Origin: Sciurus carolinensis
Lineage: Eukaryota; Chordata; Mammalia; Rodentia; Sciuridae
Direction: 5' to 3'
DNA: 64,000 bases
Assembly: GCF_902686445.1 (NCBI RefSeq)
Contig: NC_062219.1
Coordinates: 106,393,160-106,457,159, forward strand
The notes beneath the pieces are model-generated. The model saw only the letters and a list, made by a program, of their open reading frames with translations, did not search any database and had not been told where the DNA came from. Of this stretch, positions 37,596 through 47,774 are shown in pieces. The translations under genes were made by a program, and so were the position numbers. Positions within the stretch are counted from its first letter, which is position 1. Each line of letters opens with the position of its first letter.

Positions 37596-38800
37596 ACTGT
37601 GTAGTTTTAAGTTAGAAAAAAACTTGAGAATACTCCCTTTCATTATTTCACCTTGACCACAGTAAGTAACCATCTTTCTCACTGCAGCACTGGTGACCAG
37701 CAGTGAAGCCACTGGAGGCTTCAGTGGAGTCTCGGAGATAAACGTGCCTTTGACGCCTGATCTCCTCGCATTGTGCTCTGGCCTCGGCATCTCAGAACTG
37801 TGAATGATGTCAGAGTAGAACAGGAGGAAAAGGACAGATGCTATGGGGGAGTGACAAGATTTGTTAGTACACAGTAGGAAATTCCAATATCCTCCAGGCA
37901 CCCAGTAGTAACTGGGTAGAAGGTTTATAGTTTTTCTCAGTAAAGGAGACACACACACACGCACACACAAAAAAAATAATAATAATGAGAACTATCTTAA
38001 AACCAATTGTATTGAGAAATATGATTACATAAGGAGCCCTTAATTTATGTCTATAATTCTTAAATTCTATCACATCATTGACCTTTTTCAAATTGAGATG
38101 ATTCTTCGCTTTTACAAAAGAAATAATGTAAGATATTTAGGAGAAGGATGGTGAATGAATTCTAATTCATTTCTATGCTTTCTTAATACTATTAAAGTTA
38201 GTTAGAAAACCTATTGCATTTTAGTTGTGATGCTGAATTTTTAATATTACTTTTTGCATTGTTTTCTTCCTATATATTCTTATTTCTGTGCATTTTGCAG
38301 ATGAATGAGCAGACATAGGAGAATTAGGTCCTTTGCCCACATACAATCTGATAGGAAACATCAGAATATGAACTCAATTCAGCTATAGAACAACTCAAAG
38401 CCTATGATTTTTAGGCATTGCACAATGGTTTCTTGATCTAGGGTAAAATTAATTGACAGTTTGGATTGCAAATGTACTCATTCTGAATATTTAATTTGAA
38501 AAGAAATATTCCTTTTATATAAAGCTCTCAGATTACTTTTGCTATATTCAGGGACATGTTTTTATTTTTGACAGCACTATATGTTATATCTGTAGTTCAA
38601 TGGTAGTTAAGCATTGAAAAGCTCCTTATACATTATAAATGATGAATTGACTCAATTATACTGATTTTAATTTCTATTATATTAAAATTAATTCTATAAT
38701 TATAAAACAGGGGACAAGAACAGATTAAAATTTGCAGGGATCTGATTGGATGAGGGCATAAGGGAACGTCCGGAGTACTGGTAACAAGAGTATGTACATA
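37596..38800. other. Intergenic stretch; one unrecognised minus-strand frame
   Basis: A 130-codon minus-strand open frame (37,578-37,970) covers a more GC-balanced segment with a few CpGs (37,690-37,800). It is partly built from the L1 edge, and no domain or family is recognised. An (AC)n stretch and (AAT)n follow at 37,951-37,985. Confidence 0.4.
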
Positions 38801-38802
38801 CG

Positions 38803-41800
38803 AGGGAGAAGATGGTGAATTCGTGTGAGGCAGCATTTCTCTTAACCTAGTTACCCAAAACTCAGACATTGGGAATACCACATCTCCCTGAGACTTACAG
38901 TTAAAATTCCTGAGACTGGAAGAGCATTCTGCCCTAACCAAACCACAGACTTCTTGATCCATTAATCAGACCTCTCAACTGGAGTTTATATATCTTCCAC
39001 AATCCAGGAGCCATCTTGGGACTGCTGAGTGGCGTAGCCTAGGGAAACTGAAACCCAGATCTGTGAATTTACAGCTAGGTCTGCATGGGTCTATCTGAGT
39101 CTAAAATCCTGTGGAAAGTCAAAACCTGGGAGCATTTAACCCAGGGGAACATAGGTTAGAGAGCTGGGCTCTCCCCAGCACCGTGAGTCCTGAGTCTCAC
39201 AGAGACTGACAAAGCTGGCTACAGTAAATTAAAAGGTTGGAAGAGAGTGTCAAGACATCTTGCTCTCAACTCGCCCAGCCAGCAGGTCAGCACCCACTGG
39301 ATTCCCAGGGCCCACTTGTGTGAATCCCAGCACGATCCTGGTCCCCAACTCCCTCTTCAGTCAGGCATCCACCAGTCCCCTGGTCCCACCAGGTCCTGCA
39401 TCAGTACAGCACCCTACAGGGCCCTCCAGCTTCCCAGTCCTGTATCCCAACCCCTCCCCAACCTCGCCCATCACTCAGCAGCTTCTCAGCTGGCCCACAG
39501 GTCTCAGCACCTGGTCTTGATCCACCTGACACAAAACAGCTGAGTCCACAACGGGACTGGGCCCCACATGCCCTCTTAGCATGTGTCCGGCACACAGTTC
39601 AGAGATAGGTGCATATCTCTGAGGGCACCCAGCCCTCAGGACTGGCTAGGAGATAATCACCTGACAGGGAATTTGAAAGGGCAGGGGCGGGAGAGATAGA
39701 GTTTGAAGACTAAATCAGAGAACAGGAATTATAGGGTATGAATGCCACATAAGGCCCTAAGAACAGGCTCCTATACCACATGAGTGGAGCCCAGAGGAGA
39801 TTCCTGGGGTGCAGTCTTCCAACATGGACCAGCAATTGCTGGTCTCTACAGGTGTGATGGAATAAAATCTCCAGACCACCTGGCACACAGCAAAGAGACT
39901 GGAGCATACCTAGCTTACAACCCACCTCCAGTAGTTCTACCTTGAAGACTAACCCTCCCACTCTAGCAATCCCAAAGATCCTGAGGGTGGAGCTAACATC
40001 AAGCTCCAGAAAAATCCCACCTAACTGCTGAGAAGGAAAGCTGAGAAACTTTTGATCTCCAACAGAAACAATTGCTCATTTTTTCATCAATTATACATCA
40101 ACAAGATATAAAAATTTTAAATATGTATGCCCCAAACAAAGGAGCATCTACATATATCAAACAAACCCTTCTCAATTTCAAGAGCCAACTACACCACAAC
40201 ACAATAATACTGGAGGACTTTAACACACCTCTCTCAATACTGGAGAGATCCTCCAAACAAAAACAAAGAAACTATAGAACTAAATAATACTATCAATGAT
40301 TTAGACTTAACAGACATATATAGAATATTTTATCCATCAAAAAGCAAATATACTATCTTCTCAGCAGCAAATGGATCCTTCTCTAAAATAGATCATGTCT
40401 TATTCCATGAAACAACACTTAGCAAATAGAAAAAAATAGAGATAATATCCTGCATTCTATCAGATCATAATGGAATGAAATTAGAAATCAATGATAAAAC
40501 AAAAAATAGAAGCTAGTCTAACACCTGAAGACTAAATAATAAACTATTGAATGAAGACCTTAGAAAATGGAAAGATCTCCCATGCTGTTGGATAGGCAGA
40601 ATTAATATTGTCAAAATGGCCGTACTACCAAAAGCATTACACAGATTTAATACAATTCCTATTAAAATCCCAATGACATTATACATAGAAATAAAAAGAG
40701 CAATCATGAAATTCATTTGGAAAAATAGGAGACCTATATGTAGCAAAATGAAACCTCTGTCTCTCACCCTGCAAAAATGTCAGCTCAAAGTGGATCAAGA
40801 ATCTAGGTAGTAGAACAGAAAACCTGCACATACAAGAAGAAAATTTAGGCCCAACATTCCAACACATCAGCTTAGGGATCAAATTCCTCAACAAAACTCC
40901 TACAATGCAAGAAATAAAATCAAGAATCAATAAGTGGGGTGGCATCAAACTAGAAAGCTTATTCACAGCAAAGGAAATAATGAAGAGAATGAAGAAAGAG
41001 CCTATGGAATAGGAGAAAATCTTTGCCCTCTGCACCTCAGATAGAGCAATAATTTCCAGGATATATATTAAAAAAAAAAACTTAACACCAAAAAAGAAAT
41101 TATCAATAAATGAGCAAAGGAACTGAACAGATGCTTCACAGAAAAATAAGAATGGTCAACAAATATATGAAAAAATGGTCAACATCTCTAGTAATTTGAG
41201 AAATGCAAATCAAAGCTACAATAAGATCTCATCTCACTCCAGTCAGAATGGCAATTATCAAGAATAAAGCAACAATAAATGTTGGCAAGGATGTGGGGGG
41301 AAAGATACAATCATACTTTGCTGGTGGGACTGCAACTTGGTACAACCACTATGGAAAGCAGTATGGAGATTCCTCAGAAAACTTGCAATGGAACCACCAT
41401 TTGACCCAGTTATGACACTCTTCAGTATATACCCAAAGGACTTAAAATCAGCATACTGCTACAGCCACATCAATGTTCATTGCTGCTCAATTCACCATAG
41501 CCAGAATGTGGAACCAACCTAGATGCCCTTCAGTTGATGAATGGATAAAGAAACTGTGGCATATTTATACAATGGAATATTACTCCGCAATGAAGAATGA
41601 TAAAATTATGGCATTTGTAGGCAAATGGTCGAAATTGGAGAATATCATGCTAAGTGAGATAAGCCAATCTCAAAAAACTAAAGGACGAATGATCTCGCTG
41701 ATAAGCGGATGAGGACATATAATGGGGGGTGGGAGGGGCTAGCATTAGGTTTAGGGTTAGGTTTAGAGTTAGGCTAAGGAGAGCAGTAAGAATGAAGGAA

Positions 41801-42018
41801 AGAAGGACTGTGTAGAGGGAAAAGAGGGGTGGGAGGGGTGGGAGGGGTGGGAGGGGTGGGGGGGAGGGGAAAAATATAATAAACATCATTACCCTATGTA
41901 AACGTAAAAAAAATAAAATAAAATAAAATAAAAAAAATCAGCATACTGCAGTGAAACAATCACATCAATGTTCATAGCATCTCAACTCACAATAGCTAAA
42001 CTGTGGAACCAACAAAAA
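38803..42018 (+). mobile_element. Older L1 with 5' UTR and large internal deletions, interrupted by a younger L1
   Basis: It begins with an L1-type 5' UTR (GGGAGAAGATGGTGAATTC, 38,804 onward) running to about 40,065. It then enters the ORF2 endonuclease domain directly (about 40,080, 'KILNMYAPN', then 'NTIILEDFNTPLS'), skipping ORF1 and the start of ORF2. At about 40,545 it jumps from 'RLNNKLLNE' to 'DLRKWKDLPC', losing the reverse transcriptase core. At about 40,735 it jumps again by roughly 270 bp. It continues to ORF2 C-terminal sequence, is interrupted at 41,460-41,933, and resumes to about 42,018. All frames are broken. Confidence 0.85.
41444..41949 (+). mobile_element. Young L1 3' fragment nested in the older L1, perfect 16-bp TSD
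   Basis: The insertion (41,460-41,933) contains the last ~80 codons of ORF2 and the 3' UTR, with the same shortened 3' end as the copy at 24,890-27,790. AAAATCAGCATACTGC is duplicated exactly at 41,444-41,459 and 41,934-41,949, with the canonical TT/AAAA endonuclease site. The 3' UTR has one extra GGTGGGAG unit relative to its sibling. Confidence 0.95.
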
Positions 42019-42889
42019 AGTAAAATGATTGACATGGCAAATCAGAATTTGAAAAAAAAGCTTAAAATTCTGATGTTACTCTGTAAGAACTTCCTCCAAT
42101 TTCCAGCAATATCAGCATTCTTGAACCATGACATCATATAAAATTATAATTAAAAATACATAATTTTTTCAAAGTTTAATTTTTCTCTTTAACAGTTTAT
42201 GCTTATGAATCAAGATTGAGCTCATTTTATAAATCTACATGTGTTGGGTGCCCATGTTTCATCTGAATTTCAACAATTTCATTAAATTCTTGTAAAAACA
42301 TGTGGGACAATTTTCTAATATGATGGATACAAGAAACTAGTTGAAAAATGCTAGAGGGGAAATATCATCTACATTTATTTGTTCAACACAAGATTCTGAC
42401 CACAGTTGGATGTTATTAATCCATGCTTCTAGTAATTTTCACAGAAGCCAGCAATTAAGTAGTGATTTGGGACAACAATGAGCAACTCTCGGGAATTTGT
42501 AAATAAAATATTTCTTCTTAGTTAAACCAAGTGATAGTATCAATTTCTACTGGAATATTTGGAAAGTCCCAAAACTCCAATCAAGTCAACCTAGATTGTT
42601 CTCTTCTGGAGATAAGATCAGAATGTAATTAGAATTTATTAAGTAGAAACTACTTATAAGTATGGAAACTAAGTATAAGATCCAACTTTGTTGATTTTAA
42701 CCTTTACAGACTGACATTGACTGACCTGATGCATGATACGAGGAAGGCAGACATCACAGGTGGCAGATTCCAGGGCGGTTACTGGGGGAGGGTGATCTCC
42801 TAGGGCAAGGCTCTTCATTAGCTGCATTATAAACTGAAATGAAATGCCTCTTCAAATCATTTCCCTTTGCTCTTATTAAAAGAAACTTT
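42019..42889. other. Intergenic stretch, nothing recognised
   Basis: AT-rich DNA without genes or recognisable repeats. Confidence 0.45.
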
Positions 42890-43090
42890 TTTTAATTTAA
42901 TTTTTTTTTATTTTGACAGACTGCATTTTGATTCATTGTACACAAATGGCGTATAACTTTTCATTTCTGTGGCGTGCACGATGTAGATTCACACCATTCA
43001 TGCAATCATATTTGTACGTAGGGTAATGATGTCTGTCTCGTTCCACCATCTTTCACACCCCCACCCCCTCCTCCCTCTCAATCACACTTT
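42890..43090 (-). mobile_element. L1 3'-UTR tail, older subfamily, antisense
   Basis: The plus strand reads poly(T), then 'GCATTTTGATTCATTGTACA', then 'TGCAATCATATTTGTACGTA' and a C-rich stretch. It is the reverse of the L1 tail type also seen at 7,671-7,834. Confidence 0.85.
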
Positions 43091-43103
43091 TAACCTTTTA
43101 AAT

Positions 43104-43303
43104 AGCCTGTCACACAATATTGGAGGCTGAGGCAGGAGACTCACAAATTTGAGGTCAACCTCAGCAACTTTGCAAGGTCCTAAGTAACTTAGTGAGACAG
43201 TCTCAAAATTTAAAAAAAATAACAAGTGCTGGGGATGTAGCTCAGTAGTAAAGAGCCCTTGGGTTCAATCCTCAGTACAAAAAAATAAATAATAAATAAA
43301 TAT
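43104..43303 (+). mobile_element. B1-ID composite SINE
   Basis: B1-like part with 'GGAGGCTGAGGCAGGAGAC', linker, then 'GTGCTGGGGATGTAGCTCAG' and the ID end with an (AAAT)n tail. The very 5' end of the B1 part is degraded. Confidence 0.88.
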
Positions 43304-45595
43304 CCAATCACTGTGAAAGAGCAATCCTTGGTGTGGCACATAATCATCCTAAACTTGGATAGGTGGCTAACATTTTAAGTGATAGAATTGAGGGTAACAA
43401 GCATCAAAAATCTGAAATAAGATAATAACTAAGATAGAATTTAGGTTCAAAAATCAACCAAGCAAGCACAAAGTGAGAAATACTTAGTGCATAAGTATCT
43501 TATTTGAAAAAGACCCAGAACTTTTCTTTAAAGGCAAAAGTGACTTATCATGACAGAATGACAGCACTACCATGTTAACATGACTCTTGACTGAATTTAC
43601 AGAAAAATGTTCACTCAAGTCAAATAGAAGTCCTATTGTCTTGTGCATCGTAGACAATGCAACCAAGAAAGTACATTCTATTCTGCTATTTTAACAGGGT
43701 ACTTGAGCTGGTATCCAAATGGTGAGGAGGAGGTGAGGTGTGTTAGAACTCTATCTTCCACTAGGACATCCCCCAGAGTCCCCTGGAATATCGGTTCTAC
43801 AGCCTTCCACAGAGTGAGGCATGGCTGTATCTCAATGATCCTTAGAGGGACATTCTTATGTTTATTTGAGTTTTGGAGCTGCGTAATATTTAGTGGTCTT
43901 CTGACCTCCTTTGCAAGTGACACACCTTTGCCGAGGAAATTCAGTGGGAAAGATGCCAACTCTGGAGCTCCAGTCAGAGTGAGGTGGTCAAAAGCACCTG
44001 GATGAAAGCTGATTCTAATGGTAAAGCATGTGACAGTGACCTCACCCGGGAGATGCCACTCCTGTCCCCCTCACTCTGTTACCCCCTCCACAATCACAAA
44101 TATACCAACCCCAAGGAAGAAATAGAAAGGCAAGGATTAGGGAAGTGGGGAGCAGTTACGAGATGAGAGCAAGTAGCCCTGGCCATCAGCAACTTTGTTT
44201 TTGTTTTTTATTTTCCACTTCTCTTATAATAATAGTAATAAACCTATAAGGATTCTTTTCTGGATGTGAAGTCAGCTGTAAGTCCAGATCTTCTGAAGAC
44301 GTATATCCCTAAGAAGAAAGCGACCCAGTATGTATGCCTCTGGAGTGAGAACACCACTGGGACTGTGTCTCGGGCGGAACTGGCACAAACACTCTCCACA
44401 GATGCCTATCACGCCAATCAGGTTATATAAGCTATTGGTAATCATGGGTGGTGCCTCTCTGTATCCCCTAAAGCACTGAGCCTCTGCAGATAGTAACATT
44501 CAGGGAGTGTTGCAGTAAACTGTTCTAGGAACACCTGTCCTAGTATTCTCTTCTTGTTTTTAAATTCTGTGTACATTTTTGGTTCACTCGCCTGAAAAGT
44601 GTTAGACGTTGGAGCTTGAATGAACCCTTGGAGTTTCCATGGCCCTGCACTCTTCTGAGAGACAAGAGCACTAAGACACCCACTAAGGAGATTGCAGAGA
44701 TCCTTAGAATTTATGAGTCTTACATTGATTCCAAGTCCAGACTCCCTGAACGCAATTTTGGTGATCATTTGATATACTTATCCTTGATACTCTCTTTTTT
44801 TACCTACCATATATTATATTGGATGTACCAATTGTATTACCTCCTGGATTTTCCTTACATTTTCTCAATTCTATCATTATTCATTATTAAACTTAGTGTG
44901 TATTTAGCTAGTGTTCTGCTCAGTAATACCCACCCAGTGCTCTGCCTGACATTAGCTACTGAGTAAGAGTTTTAAGGAATAGGTACGTAATCAAGTAAAT
45001 AAACTTCTTAAATAACTAATGATAGCTAGACGACTATGTTTTGTGAGACTGATAGAGATGTTATAGGAGGTCACACTAACTTCCAAAAACAATCTTTACT
45101 GCTACAATGTTACATTAAAGAACACTATGTGTTCCTTGATTTGTTAAATTAAAGACTAAAATAATTGCCACCCCTACTTGTTTAACAAACCTGAAACATC
45201 ACTTCTATGAGAGAAAGACACAGGAGCCAATTTCCTTTTAAAACAAATACAAGAAAGAAACATATGTAAATAAATCATAAAAGTTTAGTAGATTCCCATG
45301 TCCTCTCTCTCTTTTATAGAGGCATGTGTGGCTTACCAATGAGTAAAGTTCGGAGATATGCATTGTTAGACAATTATGTCATTATATGAACACCATAGAG
45401 TTTACTTATTCAAACCTGGGTGGTATAGGTCAATTCTTTCACATGACCTCTTGATGCAATCAGGAGACATGTTAAATAAGATGCATGAGGCTGCTGCTGT
45501 CATAACTTAGTATATTATTTAACAGTAAAACTTTCAAAGTAAATGATGAAATGACAATTAGATGATTTTGAAATAATGATTAAGACTATAGTAAA
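43304..45595. other. Intergenic stretch without a recognised gene
   Basis: The segment 43,680-44,600 is more GC-balanced. It has open frames of 90-120 codons on both strands (43,643-44,005 plus, 44,442-44,768 minus, 44,616-44,966 plus), but no family similarity is recognised. Open frames overlapping on opposite strands argue against coding. Confidence 0.45.
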
Positions 45596-45605
45596 GGGGG
45601 CGATC

Positions 45606-45617
45606 CAAGATGGCGGC
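45606..45617 (+). promoter_or_regulatory. YY1-type site at the start of the first 5' UTR unit
   Basis: CAAGATGGCGGC matches the YY1 core. In human L1 a YY1 site at the same place, just inside the 5' end, directs accurate initiation. Confidence 0.7.
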
Positions 45618-46211
45618 CTAGAGGGTGACTGCACCCCCAGTCACTCCAGAACCCAGGAGTTAAGAAGGGGAGGCATTGAGAGACTCGGACTGAAATAGAG
45701 CCACAGGTGAGTCTGGCCACTGGGTAAATCTCGGCCTGGGTGGCAGGCCCAGATAGAGGTGGCTTATCGGAGCCGGGCAGGGCAGCTAGAGTCATCCACA
45801 GGCAGCCCTGCGCACTCCGGCGGTGGGCCCCGCCCACACAGCCAGCTTCTCCAGGTTCTCGGAACGGAACTGGCCCGCTAGTGAGAGCCTTTCTGACCAG
45901 AACAAGCTCCGAGTCCCGGAGCCAGTGCAGCACAGCGTACTCCGGCACGCAAGCAGCTTCAGGGACCAGGATAGGGAAGCCAGAGACTTCCCCAAGTAGC
46001 CTGGACCCCTGCGGTGGAAGGTGCCTTTCAAGGCTAGCTTCTCGAAGCAGACCACCCAGTGAGAGGATTTCTACATAGAACCAGCCACAAGCCCCCGAAC
46101 CAACGGAGAGCTTCGATCCGCAAGCAGCCTCTGGGATCAGGGCAGGGCAGCCAGAGACCTCTTCAGGCAGTTCTGCCCACTCCGGCTGCAGGCTCTCTTC
46201 ACGGGGCGATC

Positions 46212-46223
46212 CAAGATGGCGGC
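46212..46223 (+). promoter_or_regulatory. YY1-type site at the start of the second 5' UTR unit
   Basis: An identical CAAGATGGCGGC, 606 bp after the first. It could give a second initiation point about 470 bp before ORF1. Confidence 0.65.
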
Positions 46224-46681
46224 CTAGAGGGAGACTGCACCCCCAGTCACTCCAGAACCCAGGAGTTAAGAAGGGGAGGCATTGAGAGACTCGGACTGAA
46301 ATAGAGCCACGGGTGAGTCTGCCCACTGGGTAAAGCTCAGCCCGGGTGGCAGGCCCAGATAGAGGTGGCTTATCGGAGCCGGGCAGGGCAGCTAGAGTCT
46401 TCCCAAGGTAGCCTTCCACACTCCGGCACTGGGCTCCTCCCACACGGCCAGCTGCATGGTGCAGGCCCACAGTGAGAGCCTTTCCACACAGAGCCAGTTC
46501 CAAACCATGGAACCAGTAGGGGGCTAGGGGCAGTTTTCTTCAGATGCGCTGCTTTATCAGATTCCTCCAAGACATCAGGCTACTGAAGGCTGGGAGGTGA
46601 TACACTGGAAATCTACAGGGACACTATAAGCCAATAGCGGAAAACTGCAACATCTCAGCGTCCCACTGACAGCTGACCAAT

Positions 46682-47725
46682 ATGAGAAAACAAGGGAAGA
46701 AAATGTCCCAAACAAACCTAGATACTACATCAATAAAACCCAATGACAGCACAGCAGAAAAAATGTCAGAAAGGGAGTTCAGAATGTACATAATTAAAAC
46801 AATCAGGGAAGCTAATGAGGAGATGAAAGAGCAAATGCAGGCATTGAAGGAGGAGATGAAAGAGCAAATGCAGGCATTAAATGATCACACCAATCAACAG
46901 TTAAAAGACCAAATACGGGAAGCAAGAGATCATTTCAATAAAGAGTTAGAGATACTGAAAAAAAACCAAACTGAAATACTTGAAATGAAGGAAACAATAA
47001 ACCAAGTAAAAAACTAGATAGAAAGCATAACCAATAGGATAGAACACCTGGAAGACAGAACCTCAGACATTGAAGACAAATTATTTAATCTTGAAAGCAA
47101 AGTTGGCCAAACAGAAAAGATGGTAAGAAATCATGAACAGAATCTACAAGAATTATGGGATATCATGAGAAGGCCAAATTTAAGAATTATTGGGATTGAG
47201 GAAGGTTTAGAGACACAAACCAAAGGAATGAACAATCTATTCAATGAAATAATAACAGGAAATTTCCCAAATCTGAAGAATGAAATGGAAAACCAAGCAC
47301 AAGAGGCTTATAGAACTCCAAACATACAAACATACAAACATACAAAAATACAACAGACCCACACCAAGGCACATTATTATGAAAATACCTAACATACAAA
47401 ATAAAGACAGAATTTTAAAGGCCGCGAGAGAAAAGAATCAAATTACATTCAGAGGGAAACCAATAAGAATATCAGCAGATTTTCAATCCAGACCCTAAAA
47501 GCTAGAAGGGCCTGGAACAACATATACCAAGCCCTGAAAGAAAACAGATGCCAACTAAGAATCTTATACCCAGCAAAACTTACCTTCAAATTTGACGATG
47601 AAATAAGATCTTTCCATGATAAACAAAAGCTAAAGGAATTTACAAAAAGAAAGCCGCCACTACAGAACATTCTCAGCAAAATATTCCATGAGGAAGAGAT
47701 GAAAAACAACAATGCAAATCAGTAA
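46682..47725 (+). pseudogene. L1 ORF1 (RNA-binding chaperone), disrupted
   Basis: ORF1 proteins coat L1 RNA as trimers held by a coiled coil. The start is ATG at 46,682. A glutamate/lysine/glutamine-rich coiled coil follows (residues about 35-105) with a duplicated 11-residue unit (EEMKEQMQALK). A tryptophan codon has become TAG at 47,015-47,017, truncating the product at 111 residues. After it come the RRM-like core ('NLRIIGIEEG', about 47,180) and the C-terminal domain ('ILKAAREKNQITFRGKPIRI', about 47,415), ending at TAA 47,723-47,725. Two frame changes are visible: at the ACATACAA repeats (47,321-47,347) and a missing T near 47,480. Confidence 0.9.
46818..46880 (+). repeat. 33-bp tandem duplication in the ORF1 coiled coil
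   Basis: AGGAGATGAAAGAGCAAATG and the following bases recur exactly 33 bp later (46,818 and 46,851), giving an 11-residue duplication in frame. Confidence 0.9.
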
Positions 47726-47774
47726 GAGGAGGCGCTAGCCTAAAGGAATAGCCAAATAAAGGAGAAACCAAATC

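Larger units (their letters stand above)
45586..46503 (-). other. 305-codon antisense open frame across the L1 5' UTR
   Basis: The frame runs from an ATG at 46,501-46,503 through both 5' UTR units. It stays open because the 606-bp period is a multiple of three, so the predicted protein contains an internal repeat (the PGSDKPPLSGPAT stretch occurs twice). It is reminiscent in position of primate L1 ORF0, which is also antisense in the 5' UTR but much shorter. High GC content lowers the chance frequency of stops, so this may not be a gene. Confidence 0.25.
45596..46681 (+). promoter_or_regulatory. L1 5' UTR with tandem 606-bp unit, internal promoter
   Basis: GC-rich and CpG-rich. The opening GGGGCGATCCAAGATGGCGG recurs 606 bp later (45,597 and 46,203) and the two units match closely for at least the next 190 bp. 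Within them a shorter motif, GGGCAGGGCAGCTAGAG-like, recurs near 45,775, 45,969, 46,139 and 46,381, suggesting sub-units of about 170-240 bp. L1 5' UTRs act as internal Pol II promoters. Tandem units resemble the monomer arrangement of mouse L1 more than the single human-type 5' UTR. Confidence 0.85.

Noticed and set aside
45560..45600. Target-site duplication of the full-length L1
   Set aside because: A shared AAATAATGA-like string near both ends does not abut the L1 start, so it was not accepted as a duplication.
46059..46304. Plus-strand open frames in the L1 5' UTR (also 45,740-46,078)
   Set aside because: GC-rich 5' UTR sequence lacks stops by chance in several frames, and no coding signature is seen.
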